Made by a program: the position numbers and the translations under genes. This document shows positions 12,602-24,723 of a stretch of DNA of 64,000 nucleotides, piece after piece; position 1 is the first letter of the stretch, and each line of letters begins with the position of its first letter. The notes below the pieces were generated by a model. The model had not been told where the DNA came from and did not search any database. It saw only the letters and a list, made by a program, of their open reading frames with translations. Origin of the DNA: Festucalex cinctus (lineage: Eukaryota > Chordata > Actinopteri > Syngnathiformes > Syngnathidae); the NCBI RefSeq assembly GCF_051991245.1, contig NC_135431.1, positions 2,604,001 through 2,668,000 of the forward strand, in the 5' to 3' direction.

Positions 12602-13906
12602 AAAAAAAAAAAAAAAAAAAAAAAGCCTTACTATACATGGTCGTTTTTGTGTCAGAAAAAAAAGCCTTACTATACATGGTCGTTTTTTTGTCGGAAAAAA
12701 AAGCCTTAGTATACATGGTCGTTTTTTTGTCGGAAAAAAAAGCCTTACTATACATGGTCGTTTTTTTGTCGGAAAAAAAAGCCTTACTATACATGGTCAT
12801 TTTTTTGTCGAAAAAAAAAAGCCTTACTATACATGGTCGTTTTTTTGTCGGAAAAACAAGCCTTACTATACATGGCCGTTTTTTTTGTCAGAAAAAAAAA
12901 GCCTTACTATACATGGTCGTTTTTTTGTCGGAAAAAAAAGCCTTAGTATACATGGTCGTTTTTTTGTCGGAAAAAAAAGCCTTACTATACATGGTCATTT
13001 TTTTGTCGGAAAAAAAAAGCCTTACTATACATGGTCGTTTTTTGTCGGAAAAACAAGCCTTACTATACATGGTCGTTTTTTTGTCAGAAAAAAAAGCCTT
13101 ACTATACATGGCCGTTTTTTTTGTCGAAAAAAAAAAGCTTTACTATACATGGTCGTTTTTTTGTCGGAAAAAAAGCCTTAGTATACATGGTCGTTTTTTT
13201 GTCGGAAAAAAAAGCCTTACTATACATGGTCGTTTTTTTGTCGGAAAAAAAAGCCTTACTATACATGGTCGTTTTTTTGTCGGAAAAAAACCCTTACTAT
13301 ACATGGCCGTTTTTTTGTCGGAAAAAAAAGCCTTACTATACATGGTCGTTTTTTGTCGGAAAAAAAGCCTTACTATACATGGTCGTTTTTTTTTGTTGGA
13401 AAAAAAAGCCTTACTATACATGGTCGTTTTTGTGTCGGAAAAAAAAAGCCTTACTATACATGGTCGTTTTTTTGTCGGAAAAAAAAAGCCTTACTATACA
13501 TGGTCGTTTTTGTGTCGGAAAAAAAAGCCTTACTATATACATGGTCGTTTTTTTGTCGGAAAAAAAGCCTTAGTATACCTGGTCGTTTTTTTGTCGGAAA
13601 AAAAAAACCTTACTATACATGGTCGTTTTTTTGTCGGAAAAAAAAAGCCTTACGATACATGGTCGTTTTTTTGTCGGAAAAAAAGCCTTACTATACATGG
13701 TCATTTTTTTGTCGGAAAAAAAAGCCTTACTATACATGGTCGTTTTTTTGTCGGAAAAAAAGCCTTACTATACATGGTCATTTTTTTTGTCGGAAAAAAA
13801 AAAAGCCTTACTATACATGGTCGTTTTAGTTATCGGGAAAAAAAAGCCTTACTATACATGGTCGTTTTTTTGTCGGAAAAAAAAGCCTTACTATATATGG
13901 TCATTT

Positions 13907-14038
13907 GGTTAGACTCAGCCTGGGATCGAACCCACAACCTACGTGTCTGAGGGTAGACAATCTACCACTAGACCACAGGGCTGTTAGCCTGTTTACTGGA
14001 AAGAGGGGTAATGAGTTTAGTAAGTATGACTAGGATTT
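13907..14038 (-). mobile_element. tRNA-derived SINE-like unit 10 (CAGCC subfamily)
   Basis: CAGCC subfamily with a shortened first A run before the TAATAATAATAA tail. The preceding core reads TATATATGG instead of TATACATGG. The boxes are intact. Confidence 0.75.
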
Positions 14039-17000
14039 AAAAAAATAATAATAATAAAAAAATAAAATAAAAAAATGCCTTACTATACATGGTCGTTTTT
14101 GTGTCAGAAAAAAAAGCCTTACTATACATGGTCGTTTTTTTGTCGGAAAAAAAGCCTTACTATACATGGTCGTTTTTTTGTCGGAAAAAAAAGCCTTACT
14201 ATACATGGTCGTTTTTTTGTCGGAAAAAAAAGCCTTAGTATACATGGTTGTTTTTTTGTCGGAAAAAAAAGCCTTACTATACATGGTCGTTTTTTTGTCG
14301 GAAAAAAAAGCCTTACTATACATGGTCATTTTTTTGTCGGAAAAAAAAGCCTTACTATACATGGTCGTTTTTTTGTCGGAAAAACAAGCCTTACTATACA
14401 TGGTCGTTTTTTTGTCAGAAAAAAAAGCCTTACTATACATGGCCGTTTTTTTGTCAGAAAAAAAAAGCCTTACTATACATGGTCGTTTTTTTTGTCGGAA
14501 AAAAAAGCCTTAGTATACATGGTCGTTTTTTTGTCGGAAAAAAAAGCCTTACTATACATGGTCGTTTTTTTGTCGGAAAAAAAAGCCTTACTATACATGG
14601 CCGTTTTTTTGTCAGAAAAAAAAAGCCTTACTATACATGGTCGTTTTTTTGTCGAAAAAAAAAAGCTTTACTATACATGGTTGTTTTTTTGTCGGAAAAA
14701 AAGCCTTAGTATACATGGTCGTTTTTTTGTCGGAAAAAAAAGCCTTACTATACATGGTCGTTTTTTTGTCGGAAAAAAAAGCCTTACTATACATGGTCGT
14801 TTTTTTGTCGGAAAAAAAAAGCCTTACTATACATGGTCGTTTTTTTTGTCGGAAAAAAAAAGCCTTACTATACATGGTCGTTTTTTTGTCGGAAAAAAAA
14901 GCCTTACTATACATGGTCATTTTTTTGTCGGAAAAAAAAAGCCTTACTATACATGGTCGTTTTTTTGTCGGAAAAAAAAAGCCTTACTATACATGGTCGT
15001 TTTTTTGTCGGAAAAAAAAAGCCTTACTATACATGGTCATTTTTTTGTCGGAAAAAAAAGCCTTAGTATACATGGTCGTTTTTTTGTCGGAAAAAAAGCC
15101 TTAGTATACATGGTCGTTTTTTTGTCGGAAAAAAAAGCCTTACTATACATGGTCGTTTTTTTGTCGGAAAAAAAAGCCTTACTATACATGGTCGTTTTTT
15201 TGTCGGAAAAAAAAGCCTTAGTATACATGGTCGTTTTTTTGTCGGAAAAAAAGCCTTACTATACATGGTCGTTTTTTTGTCGGAAAAAAAAGCCTTACTA
15301 TACATGGTCGTTTTTTTGTCGGAAAAAAAAGCCTTAGTATACATGGTCGTTTTTTTGTCGGAAAAAAAAGCCTTACTATACATGGTCGTTTTTTTGTCGG
15401 AAAAAAAAGCCTTACTATACATGGTCGTTTTTTTGTCGGAAAAAAAAAGCCTTACTATACATGGTCGTTTTTTTGTCGGAAAAACAAGCCTTACTATACA
15501 TGGTCGTTTTTTTGTCGGAAAAAAAAGCCTTACTATACATGGCCGTTTTTTTGTCAGAAAAAAAAAGCCTTACTATACATGGTCGTTTTTTTGTCGGAAA
15601 AAAAAGCCTTAGTATACATGGTCGTTTTTTTGTCGGAAAAAAAAGCCTTACTATACATGGTCGTTTTTTTGTCGGAAAAAAAAAGCCTTACTATACATGG
15701 TCGTTTTTTTGTCGGAAAAAAAAGCCTTACTATACATGGTCGTTTTTTTGACGGAAAAAAAGCCTTACTATACATGGTCGTTTTTTTGTCGAAAAAAAAA
15801 AGCTTTACTATACATGGTTGTTTTTTTGTCGGAAAAAAAGCCTTAGTATACATGGTCGTTTTTTTGTCGAAAAAAAAAGCCTTACTATACATGGTCGTTT
15901 TTTTGTCGGAAAAAAAAGCCTTACTATACATGGTCGTTTTTTTGTCGGAAAAAAAAAGCCTTACTATACATGGTCGTTTTTTTTGTCGGAAAAAAAAAGC
16001 CTTACTATACATGGTCGTTTTTTTGTCGGAAAAAAAAGCCTTACTATACATGGTCGTTTTTTTGTCGGAAAAAAAAAGCCTTACTATACATGGTCGTTTT
16101 TTTGTCGGAAAAAAAAAGCCTTACTATACATGGTCGTTTTTTTGTCGGAAAAAAAAAGCCTTACTATACATGGTCATTTTTTTGTCGGAAAAAAAAGCCT
16201 TAGTATACATGGTCGTTTTTTTGTCGGAAAAAAAGCCTTACTATACATGGTCGTTTTTTTGTCGGAAAAAAAAGCCTTACTATACATGGTCGTTTTTTTG
16301 TCGGAAAAAAAAGCCTTAGTATACATGGTCGTTTTTTTGTCGGAAAAAAAAGCCTTACTATACATGGTCGTTTTTTTGTCGGAAAAAAAAGCCTTACTAT
16401 ACATGGTCATTTTTTTGTCGGAAAAAAAAAGCCTTACTATACATGGTCGTTTTTTTGTCGGAAAAACAAGCCTTACTATACATGGCCGTTTTTTTGTCGA
16501 AAAAAAAAAGCTTTACTATACATGGTCGTTTTTTTGTCGGAAAAAAAGCCTTAGTATACATGGTCGTTTTTTTGTCGGAAAAAAAAGCCTTACTATACAT
16601 GGTCGTTTTTTTGTCGGAAAAAAAAGCCTTACTATACATGGTCGTTTTTTTGTCGGAAAAAAAAGCCTTACTATACATGGTCGTTTTTTTGTCGGAAAAA
16701 AACCCTTACTATACATGGCCGTTTTTTTGTCGGAAAAAAAAGCCTTACTATACATGGTCGTTTTTTGTCGGAAAAAAAGCCTTACTATACATGGTCGTTT
16801 TTTTTTGTTGGAAAAAAAAGCCTTACTATACATGGTCGTTTTTGTGTCGGAAAAAAAAAGCCTTACTATACATGGTCGTTTTTTTGTCGGAAAAAAAAAG
16901 CCTTACTATACATGGTCGTTTTTGTGTCGGAAAAAAAAGCCTTACTATATACATGGTCGTTTTTTTGTCGGAAAAAAAGCCTTAGTATACCTGGTCGTTT

Positions 17001-17318
17001 TTTTGTCGGAAAAAAAAAACCTTACTATACATGGTCGTTTTTTTGTCGGAAAAAAAAAGCCTTACGATACATGGTCGTTTTTTTGTCGGAAAAAAAGCCT
17101 TACTATACATGGTCATTTTTTTGTCGGAAAAAAAAGCCTTACTATACATGGTCGTTTTTTTGTCGGAAAAAAAGCCTTACTATACATGGTCATTTTTTTT
17201 GTCGGAAAAAAAAAAAGCCTTACTATACATGGTCGTTTTAGTTATCGGGAAAAAAAAGCCTTACTATACATGGTCGTTTTTTTGTCGGAAAAAAAAGCCT
17301 TACTATACATGGTCATTT

Positions 17319-17450
17319 GGTTAGACTCAGCCTGGGATCGAACCCACAACCTACGTGTCTGAGGGTAGACAATCTACCACTAGACCACAGGGCTGTTAGC
17401 CTGTTTACTGGAAAGAGGGGTAATGAGTTTAGTAAGTATGACTAGGATTT
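17319..17450 (-). mobile_element. tRNA-derived SINE-like unit 11 (last in array)
   Basis: CAGCC subfamily, 3,412 bp from unit 10 and with the same TAATAATAATAA tail, so the two descend from one duplication. No further copy is found in the remaining 31 kb of array, although the satellite sequence continues unchanged. Confidence 0.75.
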
Positions 17451-17645
17451 AAAAAAATAATAATAATAAAAAAATAAAATAAAAAAATGCCTTACTATAC
17501 ATGGTCGTTTTTGTGTCAGAAAAAAAAGCCTTACTATACATGGTCGTTTTTTTGTCGGAAAAAAAGCCTTACTATACATGGTCGTTTTTTTGTCGGAAAA
17601 AAAAGCCTTACTATACATGGTCGTTTTTTTGTCGGAAAAAAAAGC

Positions 17646-20600
17646 CTTAGTATACATGGTTGTTTTTTTGTCGGAAAAAAAAGCCTTACTATACATGGTC
17701 GTTTTTTTGTCGGAAAAAAAAGCCTTACTATACATGGTCATTTTTTTGTCGGAAAAAAAAGCCTTACTATACATGGTCGTTTTTTTGTCGGAAAAACAAG
17801 CCTTACTATACATGGTCGTTTTTTTGTCAGAAAAAAAAGCCTTACTATACATGGCCGTTTTTTTGTCAGAAAAAAAAAGCCTTACTATACATGGTCGTTT
17901 TTTTGTCGGAAAAAAAAGCCTTAGTATACATGGTCGTTTTTTTGTCGGAAAAAAAAGCCTTACTATACATGGTCGTTTTTTTGTCGGAAAAAAAAGCCTT
18001 ACTATACATGGCCGTTTTTTTGTCAGAAAAAAAAAGCCTTACTATACATGGTCGTTTTTTTGTCGAAAAAAAAAAGCTTTACTATACATGGTTGTTTTTT
18101 TGTCGGAAAAAAAGCCTTAGTATACATGGTCGTTTTTTTGTCGGAAAAAAAAGCCTTACTATACATGGTCGTTTTTTTGTCGGAAAAAAAAGCCTTACTA
18201 TACATGGTCGTTTTTTTGTCGGAAAAAAAAAGCCTTACTATACATGGTCGTTTTTTTTGTCGGAAAAAAAAAGCCTTACTATACATGGTCGTTTTTTTGT
18301 CGGAAAAAAAAGCCTTACTATACATGGTCATTTTTTTGTCGGAAAAAAAAAGCCTTACTATACATGGTCGTTTTTTTGTCGGAAAAAAAAAGCCTTACTA
18401 TACATGGTCGTTTTTTTGTCGGAAAAAAAAAGCCTTACTATACATGGTCATTTTTTTGTCGGAAAAAAAAGCCTTAGTATACATGGTCGTTTTTTTGTCG
18501 GAAAAAAAGCCTTAGTATACATGGTCGTTTTTTTGTCGGAAAAAAAAGCCTTACTATACATGGTCGTTTTTTTGTCGGAAAAAAAAGCCTTACTATACAT
18601 GGTCGTTTTTTTGTCGGAAAAAAAAGCCTTACTATACATGGTCGTTTTTTTGTCGGAAAAAAAAGCCTTAGTATACATGGTCGTTTTTTTGTCGGAAAAA
18701 AAAGCCTTACTATACATGGTCGTTTTTTTGTCGGAAAAAAAAGCCTTACTATACATGGTCATTTTTTTGTCGGAAAAAAAAAGCCTTACTATACATGGTC
18801 GTTTTTTTGTCGGAAAAACAAGCCTTACTATACATGGTCGTTTTTTTGTCAGAAAAAAAAGCCTTACTATACATGGCCGTTTTTTTGTCAGAAAAAAAAA
18901 GCCTTACTATACATGGTCGTTTTTTTGTCGGAAAAAAAAGCCTTAGTATACATGGTCGTTTTTTTGTCGGAAAAAAAAGCCTCACTATACATGGTCGTTT
19001 TTTTGTCGGAAAAAAAAAGCCTTACTATACATGGTCGTTTTTTTGTCGGAAAAAAAAGCCTTACTATACATGGTCGTTTTTTTGACGGAAAAAAAGCCTT
19101 ACTATACATGGTCGTTTTTTTGTCGAAAAAAAAAAGCTTTACTATACATGGTTGTTTTTTTGTCGGAAAAAAAGCCTTAGTATACATGGTCGTTTTTTTG
19201 TCGAAAAAAAAAGCCTTACTATACATGGTCGTTTTTTTGTCGGAAAAAAAAGCCTTACTATACATGGTCGTTTTTTTGTCGGAAAAAAAAAGCCTTACTA
19301 TACATGGTCGTTTTTTTTGTCGGAAAAAAAAAGCCTTACTATACATGGTCGTTTTTTTGTCGGAAAAAAAAGCCTTACTATACATGGTCATTTTTTTGTC
19401 GGAAAAAAAAAGCCTTACTATACATGGTCGTTTTTTTGTCGGAAAAAAAAAGCCTTACTATACATGGTCGTTTTTTTGTCGGAAAAAAAAAGCCTTACTA
19501 TACATGGTCATTTTTTTGTCGGAAAAAAAAGCCTTAGTATACATGGTCGTTTTTTTGTCGGAAAAAAAGCCTTACTATACATGGTCGTTTTTTTGTCGGA
19601 AAAAAAAGCCTTACTATACATGGTCGTTTTTTTGTCGGAAAAAAAAGCCTTAGTATACATGGTCGTTTTTTTGTCGGAAAAAAAAGCCTTACTATACATG
19701 GTCGTTTTTTTGTCGGAAAAAAAAGCCTTACTATACATGGTCATTTTTTTGTCGGAAAAAAAAAGCCTTACTATACATGGTCGTTTTTTTGTCGGAAAAA
19801 CAAGCCTTACTATACATGGTCGTTTTTTTGTCAGAAAAAAAAGCCTTACTATACATGGCCGTTTTTTTGTCAGAAAAAAAAAGCCTTACTATACATGGTC
19901 GTTTTTTTGTCTGAAAAAAAAGCCTTAGTATACATGGTCGTTTTTTTGTCGGAAAAAAAAGCCTTACTATACATGGTCGTTTTTTTGTCGGAAAAAAAAG
20001 CCTTACTATACATGGTCGTTTTTTTGTCGGAAAAAAAGCCTTACTATACATGGTCGTTTTTTTGTCGGAAAAAAAAAGCCTTACTATACGTGGTCGTTTT
20101 TTTGTCGGAAAAACAAGCCTTACTATACATGGTCGTTTTTTTGTCAGAAAAAAAAGCCTTACTATACATGGCCGTTTTTTTTGTCAGAAAAAAAAAGCCT
20201 TACTATATACATGGTCGTTTTTTTGTCGAAAAAAAAAAGCTTTACTATACATGGTCGTTTTTTTGTCGGAAAAAAAGCCTTAGTATACATGGTCGTTTTT
20301 TTGTCGGAAAAAAAAGCCTTACTATACATGGTCGTTTTTTTGTCGGAAAAAAAGGCCTTACTATACATGGTCGTTTTTTTGTCGGAAAAAAAAGCCTTAC
20401 TATACATGGTCGTTTTTTTGTCGGAAAAAAACCCTTACTATACATGGCCGTTTTTTTGTCAGAAAAAAAAAGCCTTACTATATATGGTCGTTTTTTTGTC
20501 GAAAAAAAAAGCTTTACTATACATGGTCGTTTTTTTGTCGGAAAAAAAAGCCTTACTATACATGGTCGTTTTTTGTCGGAAAAAAAAGCCTTACTATACA

Positions 20601-23600
20601 TGGTCGTTTTTTTTTGTTGGAAAAAAAAGCCTTACTATACATGGTCGTTTTTGTGTCGGAAAAAAAAAGCCTTACTATACATGGTCGTTTTTTTGTCGGA
20701 AAAAAAAAGCCTTACTATACATGGTCGTTTTTTTGTCGGAAAAAAAAGTCTTACTATATACATGGTCGTTTTTTTGTCGGAAAAAAAGCCTTAGTATACC
20801 TGGTCGTTTTTTTGTCGGAAAAAAAAAAGCCTTACGATACATGGTCGTTTTTTTGTCGGAAAAAAAAAAGCCTTACGATACATGGTCGTTTTTTTGTCGG
20901 AAAAAAAGCCTTACTATACATGGTCGTTTTTTTGTCGGAAAAAAAAGCCTTACTATACATGGTCGTTTTTTTGTCGGAAAAAAAAGCCTTACTATACATG
21001 GTCATTTTTTTGTCGGAAAAAAAAGCCTTACTATACATGGTCGTTTTTTTGTCGGAAAAAAAAGCCTTACTATACATGGTCGTTTTTTTTGTCGGAAAAA
21101 AAAGCCTTACTATACATGGTCGTTTTTTTGTCGGAAAAAAAAAGCCTTACTATACGTGGTCGTTTTTTTGTCGGAAAAACAAGCCTTAGTATACATGGTT
21201 GTTTTTTTGTCGGAAAAAAAAGCCTTACTATACATGGTCGTTTTTTTGTCGGAAAAAAAAGCCTTACTATACATGGTCATTTTTTTGTCGGAAAAAAAAG
21301 CCTTACTATACATGGTCGTTTTTTTGTCGGAAAAACAAGCCTTACTATACATGGTCGTTTTTTTGTCAGAAAAAAAAGCCTTACTATACATGGCCGTTTT
21401 TTTGTCAGAAAAAAAAAGCCTTACTATACATGGTCGTTTTTTTGTCGGAAAAAAAAGCCTTAGTATACATGGTCGTTTTTTTGTCGGAAAAAAAAGCCTT
21501 ACTATACATGGTCGTTTTTTTGTCGGAAAAAAAAGCCTTACTATACATGGCCGTTTTTTTGTCAGAAAAAAAAAGCCTTACTATACATGGTCGTTTTTTT
21601 GTCGAAAAAAAAAAGCTTTACTATACATGGTTGTTTTTTTGTCGGAAAAAAAGCCTTAGTATACATGGTCGTTTTTTTGTCGGAAAAAAAAGCCTTACTA
21701 TACATGGTCGTTTTTTTGTCGGAAAAAAAAGCCTTACTATACATGGTCGTTTTTTTGTCGGAAAAAAAAAGCCTTACTATACATGGTCGTTTTTTTTGTC
21801 GGAAAAAAAAAGCCTTACTATACATGGTCGTTTTTTTGTCGGAAAAAAAAGCCTTACTATACATGGTCATTTTTTTGTCGGAAAAAAAAAGCCTTACTAT
21901 ACATGGTCGTTTTTTTGTCGGAAAAAAAAAGCCTTACTATACATGGTCGTTTTTTTGTCGGAAAAAAAAAGCCTTACTATACATGGTCATTTTTTTGTCG
22001 GAAAAAAAAGCCTTAGTATACATGGTCGTTTTTTTGTCGGAAAAAAAGCCTTAGTATACATGGTCGTTTTTTTGTCGGAAAAAAAAGCCTTACTATACAT
22101 GGTCGTTTTTTTGTCGGAAAAAAAAGCCTTACTATACATGGTCGTTTTTTTGTCGGAAAAAAAAGCCTTACTATACATGGTCGTTTTTTTGTCGGAAAAA
22201 AAAGCCTTAGTATACATGGTCGTTTTTTTGTCGGAAAAAAAAGCCTTACTATACATGGTCGTTTTTTTGTCGGAAAAAAAAGCCTTACTATACATGGTCA
22301 TTTTTTTGTCGGAAAAAAAAAGCCTTACTATACATGGTCGTTTTTTTGTCGGAAAAACAAGCCTTACTATACATGGTCGTTTTTTTGTCAGAAAAAAAAG
22401 CCTTACTATACATGGCCGTTTTTTTGTCAGAAAAAAAAAGCCTTACTATACATGGTCGTTTTTTTGTCGGAAAAAAAAGCCTTAGTATACATGGTCGTTT
22501 TTTTGTCGGAAAAAAAAGCCTCACTATACATGGTCGTTTTTTTGTCGGAAAAAAAAAGCCTTACTATACATGGTCGTTTTTTTGTCGGAAAAAAAAGCCT
22601 TACTATACATGGTCGTTTTTTTGACGGAAAAAAAGCCTTACTATACATGGTCGTTTTTTTGTCGAAAAAAAAAAGCTTTACTATACATGGTTGTTTTTTT
22701 GTCGGAAAAAAAGCCTTAGTATACATGGTCGTTTTTTTGTCGAAAAAAAAAGCCTTACTATACATGGTCGTTTTTTTGTCGGAAAAAAAAGCCTTACTAT
22801 ACATGGTCGTTTTTTTGTCGGAAAAAAAAAGCCTTACTATACATGGTCGTTTTTTTTGTCGGAAAAAAAAAGCCTTACTATACATGGTCGTTTTTTTGTC
22901 GGAAAAAAAAGCCTTACTATACATGGTCATTTTTTTGTCGGAAAAAAAAAGCCTTACTATACATGGTCGTTTTTTTGTCGGAAAAAAAAAGCCTTACTAT
23001 ACATGGTCGTTTTTTTGTCGGAAAAAAAAAGCCTTACTATACATGGTCATTTTTTTGTCGGAAAAAAAAGCCTTAGTATACATGGTCGTTTTTTTGTCGG
23101 AAAAAAAGCCTTACTATACATGGTCGTTTTTTTGTCGGAAAAAAAAGCCTTACTATACATGGTCGTTTTTTTGTCGGAAAAAAAAGCCTTAGTATACATG
23201 GTCGTTTTTTTGTCGGAAAAAAAAGCCTTACTATACATGGTCGTTTTTTTGTCGGAAAAAAAAGCCTTACTATACATGGTCATTTTTTTGTCGGAAAAAA
23301 AAAGCCTTACTATACATGGTCGTTTTTTTGTCGGAAAAACAAGCCTTACTATACATGGTCGTTTTTTTGTCAGAAAAAAAAGCCTTACTATACATGGCCG
23401 TTTTTTTGTCAGAAAAAAAAAGCCTTACTATACATGGTCGTTTTTTTGTCTGAAAAAAAAGCCTTAGTATACATGGTCGTTTTTTTGTCGGAAAAAAAAG
23501 CCTTACTATACATGGTCGTTTTTTTGTCGGAAAAAAAAGCCTTACTATACATGGTCGTTTTTTTGTCGGAAAAAAAGCCTTACTATACATGGTCGTTTTT

Positions 23601-24723
23601 TTGTCGGAAAAAAAAAGCCTTACTATACGTGGTCGTTTTTTTGTCGGAAAAACAAGCCTTACTATACATGGTCGTTTTTTTGTCAGAAAAAAAAGCCTTA
23701 CTATACATGGCCGTTTTTTTTGTCAGAAAAAAAAAGCCTTACTATATACATGGTCGTTTTTTTGTCGAAAAAAAAAAGCTTTACTATACATGGTCGTTTT
23801 TTTGTCGGAAAAAAAGCCTTAGTATACATGGTCGTTTTTTTGTCGGAAAAAAAAGCCTTACTATACATGGTCGTTTTTTTGTCGGAAAAAAAGGCCTTAC
23901 TATACATGGTCGTTTTTTTGTCGGAAAAAAAAGCCTTACTATACATGGTCGTTTTTTTGTCGGAAAAAAACCCTTACTATACATGGCCGTTTTTTTGTCA
24001 GAAAAAAAAAGCCTTACTATATATGGTCGTTTTTTTGTCGAAAAAAAAAGCTTTACTATACATGGTCGTTTTTTTGTCGGAAAAAAAAGCCTTACTATAC
24101 ATGGTCGTTTTTTGTCGGAAAAAAAAGCCTTACTATACATGGTCGTTTTTTTTTGTTGGAAAAAAAAGCCTTACTATACATGGTCGTTTTTGTGTCGGAA
24201 AAAAAAAGCCTTACTATACATGGTCGTTTTTTTGTCGGAAAAAAAAAGCCTTACTATACATGGTCGTTTTTTTGTCGGAAAAAAAAGTCTTACTATATAC
24301 ATGGTCGTTTTTTTGTCGGAAAAAAAGCCTTAGTATACCTGGTCGTTTTTTTGTCGGAAAAAAAAAAGCCTTACGATACATGGTCGTTTTTTTGTCGGAA
24401 AAAAAAAAGCCTTACGATACATGGTCGTTTTTTTGTCGGAAAAAAAGCCTTACTATACATGGTCGTTTTTTTGTCGGAAAAAAAAGCCTTACTATACATG
24501 GTCGTTTTTTTGTCGGAAAAAAAAGCCTTACTATACATGGTCATTTTTTTGTCGGAAAAAAAAGCCTTACTATACATGGTCGTTTTTTTGTCGGAAAAAA
24601 AAGCCTTACTATACATGGTCGTTTTTTTTGTCGGAAAAAAAAGCCTTACTATACATGGTCGTTTTTTTGTCGGAAAAAAAAAGCCTTACTATACGTGGTC
24701 GTTTTTTTGTCGGAAAAACAAGC
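17646..24723. repeat. Tandem higher-order duplication, period 3,539 bp
   Basis: Two consecutive copies, about 17,646-21,184 and 21,185-24,723, carry the same long series of variant units. Shared rare markers include CCTCACTATAC at 18,980 and 22,519, TTTGACGGAAA at 19,083 and 22,622, GTCTGAAAA at 19,910 and 23,449, and the TATATACATGG insertion. The constant 3,539-bp offset and near identity point to a recent unequal crossover. The tRNA-like element lies just outside the duplicated segment. Confidence 0.85.
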
